A stretch of DNA of 64,000 nucleotides from DASQYE01 sp035940775 (lineage in GTDB: Bacteria > Acidobacteriota > Blastocatellia > Pyrinomonadales > Pyrinomonadaceae): NCBI GenBank assembly GCA_035940775.1, contig DASZEN010000040.1, positions 62,001 to 126,000 on the forward strand. Direction: 5' to 3'. Below, piece by piece: positions 47,301 through 55,886 of this stretch. A program made the translations under genes and the position numbers. The first letter of the stretch is position 1, and every line of letters begins with the position of its first letter. The notes below the pieces were generated by a model. It was not told the origin of the DNA. It worked only from the letters and a program-made list of their open reading frames with translations, and did not search any database.

Positions 47301-50298
47301 TGTGCTCTATTCAGACCCGAGTTTGCGCCCGCGCCCGCACGTGCTGGCGCTGAATACGAAAGCACAGTCGAGCCTGTGGCCTTACGGCATCAGCGGCGAT
47401 CTGCCCATCGTCATCGTACGCATCAGTCGCTCGGAGGACTTGAACACGGTCAGGCAACTGCTGCGCGGCCACGAGTACCTGCGCCTGAAGGGACTCGCCA
47501 TCGACCTCGTCATCCTCAACGATCACCCGCCGAGCTATGTGCAGGCGCTTCAGGAGGAACTGCTCGGGCTTGTGCGCGCGAGCGGTTCGGCGGCGTTGCA
47601 GGACAAGCCCGGCGGCGTATACCTTCGCCGCTCCGAGCAGATGCCGGAAGCTGATCGCATCCTGCTGCATGCCGTGGCGCGCGTCGTCATCGTTCCCGAA
47701 CGCGGCGAGCTTGAAGAACAGCTTGTCAGGCGCATGCCGGAGGAGCCGCTGCCGCCACCCTTCGCCGCCCGCACCCCTTCGAGAAGCTACCCGGAGCCGA
47801 CCGTCGATATGCCCGAGCTGGCCTTCTTCAACGGTCTCGGCGGCTTTCACCAGGGCGGGCGCGAATACGTGACGGTCTTGCGCGACGCGCAATGGACGCC
47901 TGCGCCCTGGGCCAACATCGTGGCCAACGAGCGCGACTTCGGGTTTCAGGTGACGGAGGCGGGAGGCGGCTACACGTGGGCGGCCAACAGCCGCGAGAAT
48001 CGGCTCACGCCCTGGTCTAACGACGCCGTGAGCGACACCATAGGCGAGGCCATCTACCTGCGCGACGAAGAGAGCGGCAAGGTCTGGACGACGACGCCCC
48101 TGCCCGTGCGCGAAATGGAGCCTTACGTGATTCGTCACGGGCAGGGCTACACGGTTTTCGAGCACACGAGCCACGGCATCTCGCAGGAGCTTTTAATGTT
48201 CGTCCCGCTCGACGCGCCCGTAAAGATTTCCGTCCTCCGGCTGCGCAATCGTACAGACCGCCGCCGTCGGCTCTCCGTCACAAGCTATAGCGAACTGGTG
48301 CTCGGCGTCGAGCGCGGGCGCTCGGCCCCCTACATCATCACGGAGATCGACGACGAAAGCGGTGCGATCCTCGCGCGCAACCCCTATAACAACGAGTTCG
48401 CCGACCGCGTCGCCTTCGCCGCGACGAGCGCGGAGAAGCGCACACTGACCTGTGACCGCAAGGAATTTCTGGGGCGCAACCGCAGCGCGATGCGTCCCGC
48501 CGCTTTGCGCCGCGCGCATCTGTCGGGGCGCGCCGGAGCAGGCTTTGACCCCTGCGCGGCCATTCAAGCCGTGATCGAGCTTGCGCCGAACGAGGCGCGC
48601 GAGGTCGTCTTTATGCTCGGCGAGGGAGAGACGCGCGAAGAGGCGCGCGAAGTGGTGACGCGCTACAGTCGGCCGCAGGCCGTCAGCGAAGCGTTCGAGC
48701 GCGTGCTCTCACACTGGGATCGAGTGCTGGATGCGGTCGAAGTCCGCACGCCGGACGCGGCGATGGATACGATACTCAATCGGTGGCTGCCCTATCAGAC
48801 GCTCTCCTGCCGCGTGCTGGCGCGCTCGGCCTTTTACCAGTCGGGCGGCGCTTACGGTTTCCGCGATCAATTGCAGGACGTGATGGCGCTCGTCTACAGT
48901 CGGGCCGACATCGCACGCGCCCAGATACTTCGCGCTGCCCGCCATCAGTTCAAAGAGGGCGACGTGCAACACTGGTGGCATCCGCCGACGGGAAGAGGCG
49001 TGCGCACGCGCTTCTCCGACGACCTCCTGTGGCTGCCCTACGTCACAAGCTTCTACATCAACGCGACGGGCGATGCCGGTGTGCTCGACGAAGCGGTTCC
49101 CTTTCTGGAAGCGCCGCTGCTTGAGCCGGGCGAGGACGAATCCTACACGCAGCCTGCGGTATCGAGCGAGAGTGCGAGCCTCTACGAACATTGCGTGCGC
49201 GCGCTCGACCGAAGCCTCGGACTTGGCCCACACGGGCTGCCGCTTATGGGTTCCGGCGATTGGAACGACGGGATGAACCGCGTCGGGAATAAGGGGAAGG
49301 GCGAGAGCATCTGGGTCGGATGGTTTCTCCACAATACGCTCGAATGGTTCGCGCCCTTCTGCGAGGCGCGCCATGACGCGGAGCGCGGTGCCCGCTATCG
49401 CGAGCACACGGGGAAACTGAAGCAGGCGCTCGAAGCCGAGGGGTGGGACGGCGACTGGTATCGCCGCGCCTATTTCGACGACGGGACGCCGCTCGGCTCT
49501 GTTCAGAACGAAGAATGCCGCATCGATTCGATAGCGCAATCGTGGGGCGTAATCTCCGGCGCAGCCGACGAGCATCGCGCGATGCGGGCGATGGCGGCGG
49601 TCGAACAATACCTGATCCGCAGGGGCGACGGGCTCGTGATACTGTTTACGCCGCCGTTTGACCGCAGCAATCTTGATCCCGGCTACATCAAGGGCTATGT
49701 GCCCGGCGTGCGCGAGAACGGCGGACAATATACGCACGCCGCCCTGTGGATGCTGATCGCTTACGCGCTGCTCGGCGACGGTGATCGCGCGGGCGAACTG
49801 TTCGCTCTTCTGAACCCGATCAATCACGCCTCGACGCGCGCCGGTCTTCACAAGTACAAGGTAGAGCCCTACGTCGCCGCCGCCGATATTTACGCCGTGC
49901 CGCCGCACACGGGCCGGGGCGGCTGGACGTGGTACACGGGCTCTGCGAGCTGGATGTATCGCGCCGGGTTGGAATTCATACTCGGTTTCCAGCTACGCGG
50001 GCAACGACTGGCGCTCGCCCCCTGCATCCCGCCGGGCTGGCGCGATTACGAGATCAACTACCGCTTCGGCTCCGCGCGCTACTCGATCAAAGTCGAAAAT
50101 CCGCATGGCGTGAGTCGCGGCATCGCGAGCATCGAACTTGACGGCGAGCTTCAACCCACGGACGATATTCCGCTCAAAGACGACGGCGCGCGGCACAGCG
50201 TCCGCGTTGTGATGGGCGCGCGCCCGCCGTCGCCGTCCTCCCCGGACGAGCGAGGCAATGCTGAGACGGCGCAGGAGGCATCCCTCTCGCATGAATAA
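41365..50298 (+). CDS. ndvB: Cyclic beta-1,2-glucan synthase (NdvB/ChvB-like)
   Basis: One 2977-residue protein, the largest of the window. After a soluble N-terminal part come membrane helices (about 415-465), the GT84 glycosyltransferase domain (about 495-830; TLDSDTQLPR near 632, HRWTRGDWQ near 785), more membrane helices (about 832-875, 955-1000), a large middle region (AHHQGMSLVAL near 1595), two beta-rich parts and a C-terminal GH94 phosphorylase-like domain (about 2150-2900) with the catalytic GSGDWNDGMN near 2630. Family enzymes link glucose from UDP-glucose by beta-1,2 bonds, control chain length with the GH94 domain and cyclise the chain. The product acts in the periplasm in osmotic adaptation. 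The start is a GTG with a weak site; the first helix-poor residues do not settle it. Confidence 0.93.
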   Translation: MALVALFFPGVLRRLVRTPVGRDEEPIREELFSVERLEQHAATLASEHKVYAGRRQGRRLLPALEENGRLLVAAYRSLADAIRLERTISPAAEWLVDNFHIVEEQLREIRQDLPRGYYYELPKLEGGALDGYPRIYAIALSIIAHTDSRLDTETLKRFIRAYQGVTPLTIGELWAVAITLRLALVENLRRIATRIVAAREAREEADTLADTLLEMAGRHEGLTSLLKGRLGKREDLDRAFVVQLTQRLRDQDPAVMTVFDWLEGQLKKRGQTSEQIVHLEHQRQAAAQVTVGNIITSMRLLSTLDWRVFFESVSLVDPALASDPAGVYARMTFETRDRYRHVIERISKRTRAAELDVAREAVRLAAASHETGAPGDPARAHVGYYLIDDGVLALEKSFGYRAGVRERVRRAILSHPTLFYLGTFALLTALLIFALLFFAYGAGAAPGLIVALALLSLVPASDFALSVLNWDITHMLPPRLLPSMETRNGIAADARTMVVVPTLLTSEATVDQLLERLEVHYLANQDEQVYFALLGDYADAPQEEMAGDAALLERALDGIEELNARYSGGGGGAARFHLFHRRRQWNESEGCWLGWERKRGKLEEFNRILRGARDTSFIVATADRELLAGVRYVITLDSDTQLPREAARRLVGHITHPLNRPQYDPVQERVTRGYSILQPRTSVSLESAARSRFASIFSGNTGIDPYTTAASDVYQDLFGEGTFTGKGLYDVDAFERALEGRVPENSLLSHDLFECLYARAALTTDIELLDDYPAHYDTFAQRQHRWTRGDWQIARWIMPRVPDAVRRLKRNRLPLISRWKVFDNLRRSLVAPSIIIWLAFAWTLLPGSGALWSLFILAVLAFPVYAHATTTLLLVPRDVPWSSHFRSGWGDALTNAAQLALNLTFIAHQSYLMTDAITRTLYRKLISRRHLLEWTTAAQAEQGSKHDLASVFRFMWPTEGVVLALGALILLLRPGVILVASPLLFVWAASPLIAYWVSRRAAVERTELSAAEVQAARQLARRTWRFFEEFVSQEDQWLPPDNYQEDPRPVIAHRTSPTNIGLLLLSTVAAHDLGYVGVLELLERLELTFQTLDKLPRFRGHFFNWYDTRTLEPLAPQYISTVDSGNLAGHLLALKQSCLEIYDRPLYGAHTLAGLSDAISLMRLETARLGAVRQRTEVVTVKQLRDETEACARLVAASAPETLSEWSALFSSLMQHVAEIDDIVAALAQEHGSENFTELRFWIGSISRQAQAYQRDMRVLTPGSAGGALAAQLEPLAVDFPGANLTHLIENASAFESVVSVSELAERYEATLAKLGALRAEVEARRRRSNSTGTTDVDAAEDALAALAAPWKSMADAARSTKSLLARLSRLAGSCERLFEEMDFGFLLDEERKVFRIGYNVSAGRADNSYYDLLASESRLASFVAIAKGDVSQEHWFHLGRQLTPVDGSRALISWTATMFEYLMPLLVMRSYANTLLDQTHRAVVWRQIEYGEERSVPWGISEAAYNARDLHLNYQYGPFGVPGLGLKRGLSEDLVIAPYATMLALMVAPHRALENLRRLAREGALGPYGFYESIDYTAERLPQDQRRALIRAFMAHHQGMSLVALDNVINMNVMQARFHAEPQVQATELLLQERIPRNVAAAHPRAEEVLSGRVVRTLTGLVTRLYDSADLPTPRTQILSNGNYSVMVTSAGAGYSVCGAVAVTRWREDVTRDHHGSFCYLRDVRSGAVWSAGYQPTAQHPRTYKVSFSEDKVDFWRADAGVATHMEIIVSPEDDAEVRRISLTNQSSRVREIELTSYAEVVIAPPAADAAHPAFSNLFIETEFIPAENALLARRRPRSSRDEPIMAVHVLVSEGGERVGAVQYETDRSRFLGRGHTTADPVAVMEERPLSNTVGAVLDPIFSLRQRVRLQPGQTARVSFTTAVARSREEALMLADKYHDPSSFEREARLAWTQSQVEMRHHNVDAEEAHLFQRLAGRVLYSDPSLRPRPHVLALNTKAQSSLWPYGISGDLPIVIVRISRSEDLNTVRQLLRGHEYLRLKGLAIDLVILNDHPPSYVQALQEELLGLVRASGSAALQDKPGGVYLRRSEQMPEADRILLHAVARVVIVPERGELEEQLVRRMPEEPLPPPFAARTPSRSYPEPTVDMPELAFFNGLGGFHQGGREYVTVLRDAQWTPAPWANIVANERDFGFQVTEAGGGYTWAANSRENRLTPWSNDAVSDTIGEAIYLRDEESGKVWTTTPLPVREMEPYVIRHGQGYTVFEHTSHGISQELLMFVPLDAPVKISVLRLRNRTDRRRRLSVTSYSELVLGVERGRSAPYIITEIDDESGAILARNPYNNEFADRVAFAATSAEKRTLTCDRKEFLGRNRSAMRPAALRRAHLSGRAGAGFDPCAAIQAVIELAPNEAREVVFMLGEGETREEAREVVTRYSRPQAVSEAFERVLSHWDRVLDAVEVRTPDAAMDTILNRWLPYQTLSCRVLARSAFYQSGGAYGFRDQLQDVMALVYSRADIARAQILRAARHQFKEGDVQHWWHPPTGRGVRTRFSDDLLWLPYVTSFYINATGDAGVLDEAVPFLEAPLLEPGEDESYTQPAVSSESASLYEHCVRALDRSLGLGPHGLPLMGSGDWNDGMNRVGNKGKGESIWVGWFLHNTLEWFAPFCEARHDAERGARYREHTGKLKQALEAEGWDGDWYRRAYFDDGTPLGSVQNEECRIDSIAQSWGVISGAADEHRAMRAMAAVEQYLIRRGDGLVILFTPPFDRSNLDPGYIKGYVPGVRENGGQYTHAALWMLIAYALLGDGDRAGELFALLNPINHASTRAGLHKYKVEPYVAAADIYAVPPHTGRGGWTWYTGSASWMYRAGLEFILGFQLRGQRLALAPCIPPGWRDYEINYRFGSARYSIKVENPHGVSRGIASIELDGELQPTDDIPLKDDGARHSVRVVMGARPPSPSSPDERGNAETAQEASLSHE

Positions 50299-50514
50299 AA
50301 GTGGTCGGGGCAGCAATACGGATTTGCGCTCTATCTTTGGGCGGCGCGAAGAAGATCACGGATAACTTTCGGCCCGGACTATTGCGAGTCGGGCGCGGCA
50401 CGCTCAAAGCAGGCGCTTCATTTCGCTCATGACATCTGAACTTCAGCCGTGCGGCTGGCGTTCCGGGGTACGCAAAGAGCAATCCGCATCGCAACCGCTT
50501 GATGGGCCTCTTCC

Positions 50515-51756
50515 CTAATGGGCCTCTTCGCTGACCACCTTGCCATCGATGAGCGTGGCCGTGCAGTGCGTGGTGTACTCGAAGGGGTCGCCGTCGTAGA
50601 GCGCAAGGTCTGCGTCCTTTCCGGTTTCGAGCGAGCCGACGCGGGTCGAGATGCCGAGCAGGCGCGCGGCGTCAATCGTGATGACCGCGAGCGCTTCGTC
50701 GAACGAGAGGCCGTTGGCGGCGGCGATTGCGGCCTCGAAGAGGACGACGCGCGTCTTCGGCACGTAGTTCTCGTAGCCGCTTTGCAGCGCCACCGACACG
50801 CCCGCCTTACGCAGAGTGGCGGCCGTTTCCATGCTCAGGTTTTCCGTCTCTCCGGCGGCACGCGTCATCGTCGGGTGAATAATGACGGGCACGCCCGCCG
50901 CTTTGATTTGATCGACGACCAAGTAGGCTTCGGCGGCCCCGTCAAGAATAACGCGTATATTGAACTCGCGGGCGAGGCGCAGGACGGCGATGATGTTATG
51001 CGCGCGATGAACGGTGACGAGCAGCGGCAGCTCGCCCTTGAGAACGCGCACGAGGGCTTCGGCGCGCAGGTCGCGGCTGCCCTTCTCGCCCTCCTTCGCG
51101 CTCGCACGCTTGCGGTCGTACTCCTGTGCCTTCAAAAGCTCTGCGCGCAGCAACGCGATCTCTTTCGAGTATGTGCCGGGAGAGCGTCCCGACGGAGCGA
51201 GCCCGGCCTCGCCGACCGAAGCGGCGATCATCGCCGTCTGAGTGATGGTCGATTGATCCACCTCGCCGCCCGTCGTCTTCACGATCATGGTCTGGCCGGA
51301 GATTAAAGAGCCCGGCCCGTGACCCGTATGGATAGTCGTGACACCGAAGCCGCGCAGCCATTCCACGAGCCGGTCACGCCCGTTGTAGGCATCGACGGCG
51401 CGCAGCTCCGGCTGGATGGGTGCGGAGCGTTCGAGCTGCATCTGATCGTGCGGCTGGTTGAGATAGCCCGCGAGCCCTACGACCGAATGCGCGTCTATGA
51501 GTCCGGGCGTGACGACGCGCGCACTTATGGTCTTGTAGCCGGAAGGAATCGTCACGGCCGATGAAGGGCCGACGCGCTCGATCTTGCCGTCGCGGATGAG
51601 CACTACGCCGTCGCGGATCGCGGGGCCGCTCATCGTATAGACGGTTTCGCCGCGCACGGCCACCTGGGCCAATGCGGAAACGGCCGCCAAAGCGATGATG
51701 AAGAGCGACGCCAAACAGAGTCTCGTAAAGTTGAAAACGTGCTTGAGAGAGATCAT
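50515..51756 (-). CDS. Exported amidohydrolase-like protein with incomplete metal motif
   Basis: A 413-residue TIM-barrel amidohydrolase with a signal peptide (LCLASLFIIALAAVSALAQ). Near residue 90, where active members have HxH, it reads LIDAHSVVG, so one of the first two metal-binding histidines is missing. HRAHN and VIIHPTMTR give further candidate ligands. GSLETGKDADLALYDGDPF is the usual C-terminal composite-sandwich strand. Its start overlaps the stop of a second, complete amidohydrolase gene, so both are translated together. It may be inactive and form a heteromer with its partner. Confidence 0.87.
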   Translation of the reverse strand: MISLKHVFNFTRLCLASLFIIALAAVSALAQVAVRGETVYTMSGPAIRDGVVLIRDGKIERVGPSSAVTIPSGYKTISARVVTPGLIDAHSVVGLAGYLNQPHDQMQLERSAPIQPELRAVDAYNGRDRLVEWLRGFGVTTIHTGHGPGSLISGQTMIVKTTGGEVDQSTITQTAMIAASVGEAGLAPSGRSPGTYSKEIALLRAELLKAQEYDRKRASAKEGEKGSRDLRAEALVRVLKGELPLLVTVHRAHNIIAVLRLAREFNIRVILDGAAEAYLVVDQIKAAGVPVIIHPTMTRAAGETENLSMETAATLRKAGVSVALQSGYENYVPKTRVVLFEAAIAAANGLSFDEALAVITIDAARLLGISTRVGSLETGKDADLALYDGDPFEYTTHCTATLIDGKVVSEEAH

Positions 51757-53084
51757 CACTGGCTCTCCTCCTCGTCGCGGCGCTCAATCTCGTCCGTGTC
51801 CAGCAACTGCCCGCGACCCACCCCCTGACCGCCCGTCGCATAGAGCCTGTCATCCGGGTTGGCGCGGTCGAAGACCTTTACGCCCTCGACGTAGGTTTCC
51901 AGCACGTGCGTATAAACGCTCAGGGGGTCGCCCGAGAGGATTATGAAGTCGGCATCCTTGCCCGGCTGAAGCGAGCCGGTGCGATCCTGTAGGTCGAGCA
52001 TCTGCGCGCCCGCCAGGGTCATCCCGTAGAGCGCCCGCTCGCGCGGCATCCCGGCGCGAACCGACAGCGCCGCCGCGCGCAGGAAGAGGCGCGAGTCCGT
52101 AATATAATCGTCCGTATTAAAGCCGACGAGCACCCCGCCGCGATCAAGCATCAGGCCGTTGCCCAGGGTCACGTCCATCGTTTCGAGCTTTCCGCCCGGG
52201 GCATCTATCACGGTTATGGAGGCGGGCGCTTTGGCCTGCGCGATCTCGCTCGCGACCTTCCATCCTTCGGTGACGTGGTGCAGCACGATACGAAACCCGA
52301 ACTCTTTAGAGAGCCTGAGCGCCGTCAGGATGTCGTCGTGACGGTGCGTGTGAAAGTGAACCGTGCGGCGGCCTTCGAGGACTTCGACGAGCCCCTCCAT
52401 CGCCAGATCACGCGCGGGCATCTTCGACTGCTCGCCCTTGGCGAGACGAATTTTCTCGCGGTACTCCTGCGCCTTGACGAACTGCTCGCGCACGAGCGCC
52501 GCGCTTCGGGCGCGCGTGCCCGGAAAAGGGCCGCTCGAATCCGCGCGTAGAGAGTTCGTGCCGTTCGCCATCTTCATGCCGCCCGCGATCCGGCCCTGCG
52601 CGTCTTTGATAACGAGGTCGTCAACCACGCGGCCCTGTCTGAGCTTGATATAGAGCGTCTGCCCGCTCAGCAGATGGCCGGAGCCGGGCATTACGTTGAC
52701 GGTGGTGATGCCACCGGCCCGCGCCCGCTTCAGGCTGTTGTCGCGGACATCTATCGAATCGAGAATGCGCACGTCGGGCTGAATGGGCGCGGAGTTATCG
52801 CCGCCCGCGCCGCCGCCTATGTGGCTGTGCGAATCTACGAGTCCGGGCATGATGACCTTGCCCGAGGCATCTACGGTCTGCGCGTCCGAAGGAATCTCGG
52901 TCGCGCCCCGCGCGCCGACGGCTACTATTTTTCCGCGACGGATGACGAGCACGCCGTCCTGAATCGGGGGGCCGCTTATGGGGATGATGGTTGCGCCCGT
53001 ATAGACTTGGGGCCGCTCCTGCGCGCGCGCGACCGACGCCGAAGCGCACACGAGCGCAAAGGCCAGGACGAGAACAGATTTCAT
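51756..53084 (-). CDS. Exported amidohydrolase (imidazolonepropionase-like)
   Basis: A 442-residue protein with a signal peptide (VLVLAFALVCASASVARA). The first metal motif is complete, GLVDSHSHIGG; FHTHRHDDI and VLHHVTEG supply further histidines; GSLQPGKDADFIILSGDPLS is the late strand typical of the family. Members hydrolyse cyclic amides, dipeptides or related compounds. The upstream ATG at 53084 follows GAGGAAA; a longer frame lacks a signal peptide at its start. The downstream gene is a related paralogue with a broken motif. Confidence 0.9.
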   Translation of the reverse strand: MKSVLVLAFALVCASASVARAQERPQVYTGATIIPISGPPIQDGVLVIRRGKIVAVGARGATEIPSDAQTVDASGKVIMPGLVDSHSHIGGGAGGDNSAPIQPDVRILDSIDVRDNSLKRARAGGITTVNVMPGSGHLLSGQTLYIKLRQGRVVDDLVIKDAQGRIAGGMKMANGTNSLRADSSGPFPGTRARSAALVREQFVKAQEYREKIRLAKGEQSKMPARDLAMEGLVEVLEGRRTVHFHTHRHDDILTALRLSKEFGFRIVLHHVTEGWKVASEIAQAKAPASITVIDAPGGKLETMDVTLGNGLMLDRGGVLVGFNTDDYITDSRLFLRAAALSVRAGMPRERALYGMTLAGAQMLDLQDRTGSLQPGKDADFIILSGDPLSVYTHVLETYVEGVKVFDRANPDDRLYATGGQGVGRGQLLDTDEIERRDEEESQ

Positions 53085-53385
53085 CTTGTTTTCCTCGGAG
53101 ATGGAACTACCGTATAGATTGTCGAGCTGAAACATTAACATCGCGCGAAGCGCTCGTTTCTGTCAAGCGACGCGGCGCGCGCGCTCCACGCGGGCGGCGC
53201 GTGAGCCGAACTTGCCGTCCCTCCTGCGATGCTCTTCGGGCGCGTCCCCGTCAGGAGGGGCTTTTAAGCTCTATGGCCCACGGACGCGCGTCCGTGGGCC
53301 ATAGAGCTTAAAAGCTCCCCGCAGGGTGCTCTGTCATCAGGCTCTCGCACAAGAGGGGTTCAAGAGCCCTGAACTCAAGCGAGGC
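53085..53385. other. Intergenic region with a long perfect palindrome
   Basis: About 300 bases between the aldo/keto reductase end and the amidohydrolase start, both on the minus strand. No gene is present. Its central feature is the 56-base palindrome at 53260-53315. Confidence 0.6.
53260..53315. repeat. 56-base perfect palindrome
   Basis: Two 28-base arms (53260-53287 and 53288-53315) are exact reverse complements with no spacer; the outer part reads GCTTTTAAGCTCTATGG and the centre GGACGCGCGTCC. Flanking GGG and CCC extend pairing slightly. It lies 70 bases after the aldo/keto reductase stop. It could serve as terminator in both directions, or be a small repeat element or cruciform site. 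It is too long and exact to be chance. Confidence 0.95.
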
Positions 53386-54372
53386 TCAACGATTGATGGC
53401 GCGCATCGCCGCTTCCGGATAACGCGAGCCAGCGGCCACATCGGGCCGCGCCACCTCGTCGATTCGCGCCAGCTCGTCCGGGCCGAGTTCAAGCTCGACG
53501 GCCTTCAGATTCTCTTCCAGGTACTTGCGCCGTTTGGTGCCGGGGATGGGCACGATGTCCTCACCTCGGGCGAGCACCCAGGCGAGCGCAAGCTGCGCGG
53601 GCTCGCAGCCCTTCTCGGCGGCGATCTCGCGAATGCGCTCGACCAGTTTTAGATTATGCTCAAGGTTGTCGCCCTGAAAGCGCGGAAAATCGCGCCGCCT
53701 GTCATCCTCTGAAAGACTCTCGGGGCCCTTGATCCGGCCGGTCAGGAATCCGCGCCCGAGCGGACTGTAGGCGACGAAGCCTATCCCAAGCTCGCGACAG
53801 GCGGGCAGGATTTCCGCCTCCACGTCACGCGTCCAAAGACTGTACTCGCTCTGTAGGGCGGCAATAGGGTGCACCGCCTGGGCGCGGCGTATGGTCTCGG
53901 CCCCGGCCTCGGAGAGCCCCAGGTAACGAACCTTTCCCTCCGCGACCAGCTCGGCCATCGCGCCGACGGTCTCTTCAATCGGAACGTTCACGTCGACGCG
54001 ATGCTGGTAATAGAGATCAATCACATCGACCTTGAGACGGCGCAGCGACGCCTCGCACGCCGAGCGGACATAGGCCGGGCTTCCGTCGATGCCCAGAAAC
54101 TCTCCGTTGGGGCCGCGCACGTTGCCGAACTTGGTCGCCAGGACGACCCCATCGCGCCGCCCGCTAATTGCCCGTCCGACCAACTCTTCATTATGGCCCA
54201 CGCCGTACATATCGGCCGTATCCAGAAAGTTGACGCCCAACTCCAAAGCCCTGTGAATCGTCGCGATTGCCTCATCATCATTGCGCTCGCCGTAGAACTC
54301 GGACATTCCCATGCAGCCCAGCCCGAGCGCCGAAACCGTCAATCCGCTTCGTCCCAACTGCCGCATCTTCAT
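53386..54372 (-). CDS. Aldo/keto reductase
   Basis: A 328-residue NADPH-dependent oxidoreductase of the AKR family. The catalytic tetrad positions are seen in NFLDTADMYGVGHNEELVG (Asp, Tyr), VVLATKFG (Lys) and DLYYQHRVD (His). LGLSEAGAETIRRA and VAYSPLGRGFLTG are typical of the subgroup that reduces small aldehydes or quinones. GGAGAG lies before the ATG. Confidence 0.95.
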   Translation of the reverse strand: MKMRQLGRSGLTVSALGLGCMGMSEFYGERNDDEAIATIHRALELGVNFLDTADMYGVGHNEELVGRAISGRRDGVVLATKFGNVRGPNGEFLGIDGSPAYVRSACEASLRRLKVDVIDLYYQHRVDVNVPIEETVGAMAELVAEGKVRYLGLSEAGAETIRRAQAVHPIAALQSEYSLWTRDVEAEILPACRELGIGFVAYSPLGRGFLTGRIKGPESLSEDDRRRDFPRFQGDNLEHNLKLVERIREIAAEKGCEPAQLALAWVLARGEDIVPIPGTKRRKYLEENLKAVELELGPDELARIDEVARPDVAAGSRYPEAAMRAINR

Positions 54373-54498
54373 CTTTCTCTCCTGCCTCCCTTTCTTCTCT
54401 TCATAACACTAAAAATGCTTCGCACTCAAACCGTAATGAGCCCGCGCCCCTTCCATCTTTTCGTGATCGCTAAAAACCGGGGGCGAACGGACATCAGC

Positions 54499-55011
54499 TT
54501 AGGGATTGACCGAAGGGGGACGCGCTCGCCCGTCCCCTTCTGCTCCCGCAAGGATTCTTTTGAGCGTCACGAGTACGCCCAGATGATAAGCATTATGATC
54601 GGCGACCAGCAACGCTTCGCGCAGGATCGTCTGGCCGTCGCCATGAGCGATGGGGGCGAACAGGTCTATCGAGGGGTCTTCGACCAGTTCCTCCAACGCC
54701 TTTAGATCGGCGCGAAAAGACTCGACGCTCGCGTTCCAGGCGGCCCCGTCGGCGATAGTAGCGGCGGCGGGCCAGTAGCCCTCGGGCCAGGGCGGCGAGA
54801 CGTGCCGCGCGTCCCGGCTGAACATCAGAATATCCCACTGCGCGATACGCATGTGCTCCATGACGTGCCAGGGCGTGTAGGGAATGTGCTCCGCCTTCCG
54901 ATTAATCAGGGCGAGGGGGAAATCCCGTACGACGGTCTCGAAGTCTACGTGCGCGCCGCCGCCGCCGAGCACGTAGAGCAGGTGCTCGCGCAATGCCTTA
55001 TCCGTATCCAT
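54499..55011 (-). CDS. DinB-family protein
   Basis: A 170-residue four-helix protein of the DinB/YfiT-like superfamily. Metal-binding histidines are seen in TPWHVMEHMR and LLVADHNAYHLGVLV, the usual three-His arrangement. Members include thiol-dependent transferases and many of unknown role. I choose ATG at 55011 because AGAGGAAG stands before it; an ATG eight codons upstream lacks a site. Confidence 0.88.
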   Translation of the reverse strand: MDTDKALREHLLYVLGGGGAHVDFETVVRDFPLALINRKAEHIPYTPWHVMEHMRIAQWDILMFSRDARHVSPPWPEGYWPAAATIADGAAWNASVESFRADLKALEELVEDPSIDLFAPIAHGDGQTILREALLVADHNAYHLGVLVTLKRILAGAEGDGRARPPSVNP

Positions 55012-55172
55012 AGCCTTTGCTTCCTCTCGATTCATGGGTTTTCCAGCCGCCAGCCGCCTGCGGTCAAAACAAGGTGTTTGCCGCTCATGTTACACGATAA
55101 TGAGCGGAATGCTATTTCGACCCGGTCAAAACTGCGTTACGTGTCGAGGTAAGAATGAGAGGGGGACGCGGG

Positions 55173-55886
55173 CTAACTCAGAGACAGGCGGTCGAAATCC
55201 TTCTTGACCACGGCGTAGCATTCGCAGGCAAATTTCTCCAATCCCTGCCGGTCGAGAATAGTAATGTGTCCGCGCGAGTAGCGAATCAGCCCATCGTCTT
55301 GCAGGATCACGGCGGCTTCACTGACGCCAGAGCGGCGTGTGCCCAGCATCTCGGCTATGAACTCCTGCGTCAGCGCCAACTCGTCCCCCTCGACCCGATC
55401 CTGGCACATCAGGAGCCAGCGCGCGAGCCTTTCTCCGATGTAATGACTGCGATTGCAGGCGGCCGTTTGCGAGACCTGCTTTATCAAGGCTTGGGTATAG
55501 CGGAGCAGCAGGCTTTGCAGTTGACCGCCGCGCTCCAGCTTATTTTTGAGCGCGGCTGAGTTCATACGCATCGCCCCGTCCGCGATCTGCACGACGGCTT
55601 GGTTCGGGGAGATACTGTCTGCGAGAACGACCGAAATCCCTACCATTCCTTCACTTCCAACCAGCCCCGCTTCGACGCTCGCCCCGTCCCGCATGTGCGT
55701 CACCAGAGATACGATACCCGTGTTCAGGAAATAGACCTCACGGATAAGCTCGTCCGTTTCGTAGAGAACCTGTCCGAGGGGCAGCGAAACGTACTCCAAA
55801 AAAGGGAGCAGTCGCTGGTATTCTTTGGCGGGCAGGGCCGCCAGGATTGTATTCTGGATTTTGGCTGGATTCTTCTCTTTGGGCAT
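55173..55886 (-). CDS. Crp/Fnr-family transcription regulator
   Basis: A 237-residue regulator with a cyclic-nucleotide-binding-like domain (residues 10-125) and a C-terminal helix-turn-helix (LTQEFIAEMLGTRRSGVSEAA, DDGLIRYSRGHITILD). The residues that hold cAMP in Crp are not obvious and there is no Fnr-type cysteine cluster, so the signal is unknown. AAGGAGG lies just before the ATG at 55886. The gene is divergent from a single-domain response regulator. Confidence 0.93.
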   Translation of the reverse strand: MPKEKNPAKIQNTILAALPAKEYQRLLPFLEYVSLPLGQVLYETDELIREVYFLNTGIVSLVTHMRDGASVEAGLVGSEGMVGISVVLADSISPNQAVVQIADGAMRMNSAALKNKLERGGQLQSLLLRYTQALIKQVSQTAACNRSHYIGERLARWLLMCQDRVEGDELALTQEFIAEMLGTRRSGVSEAAVILQDDGLIRYSRGHITILDRQGLEKFACECYAVVKKDFDRLSLS

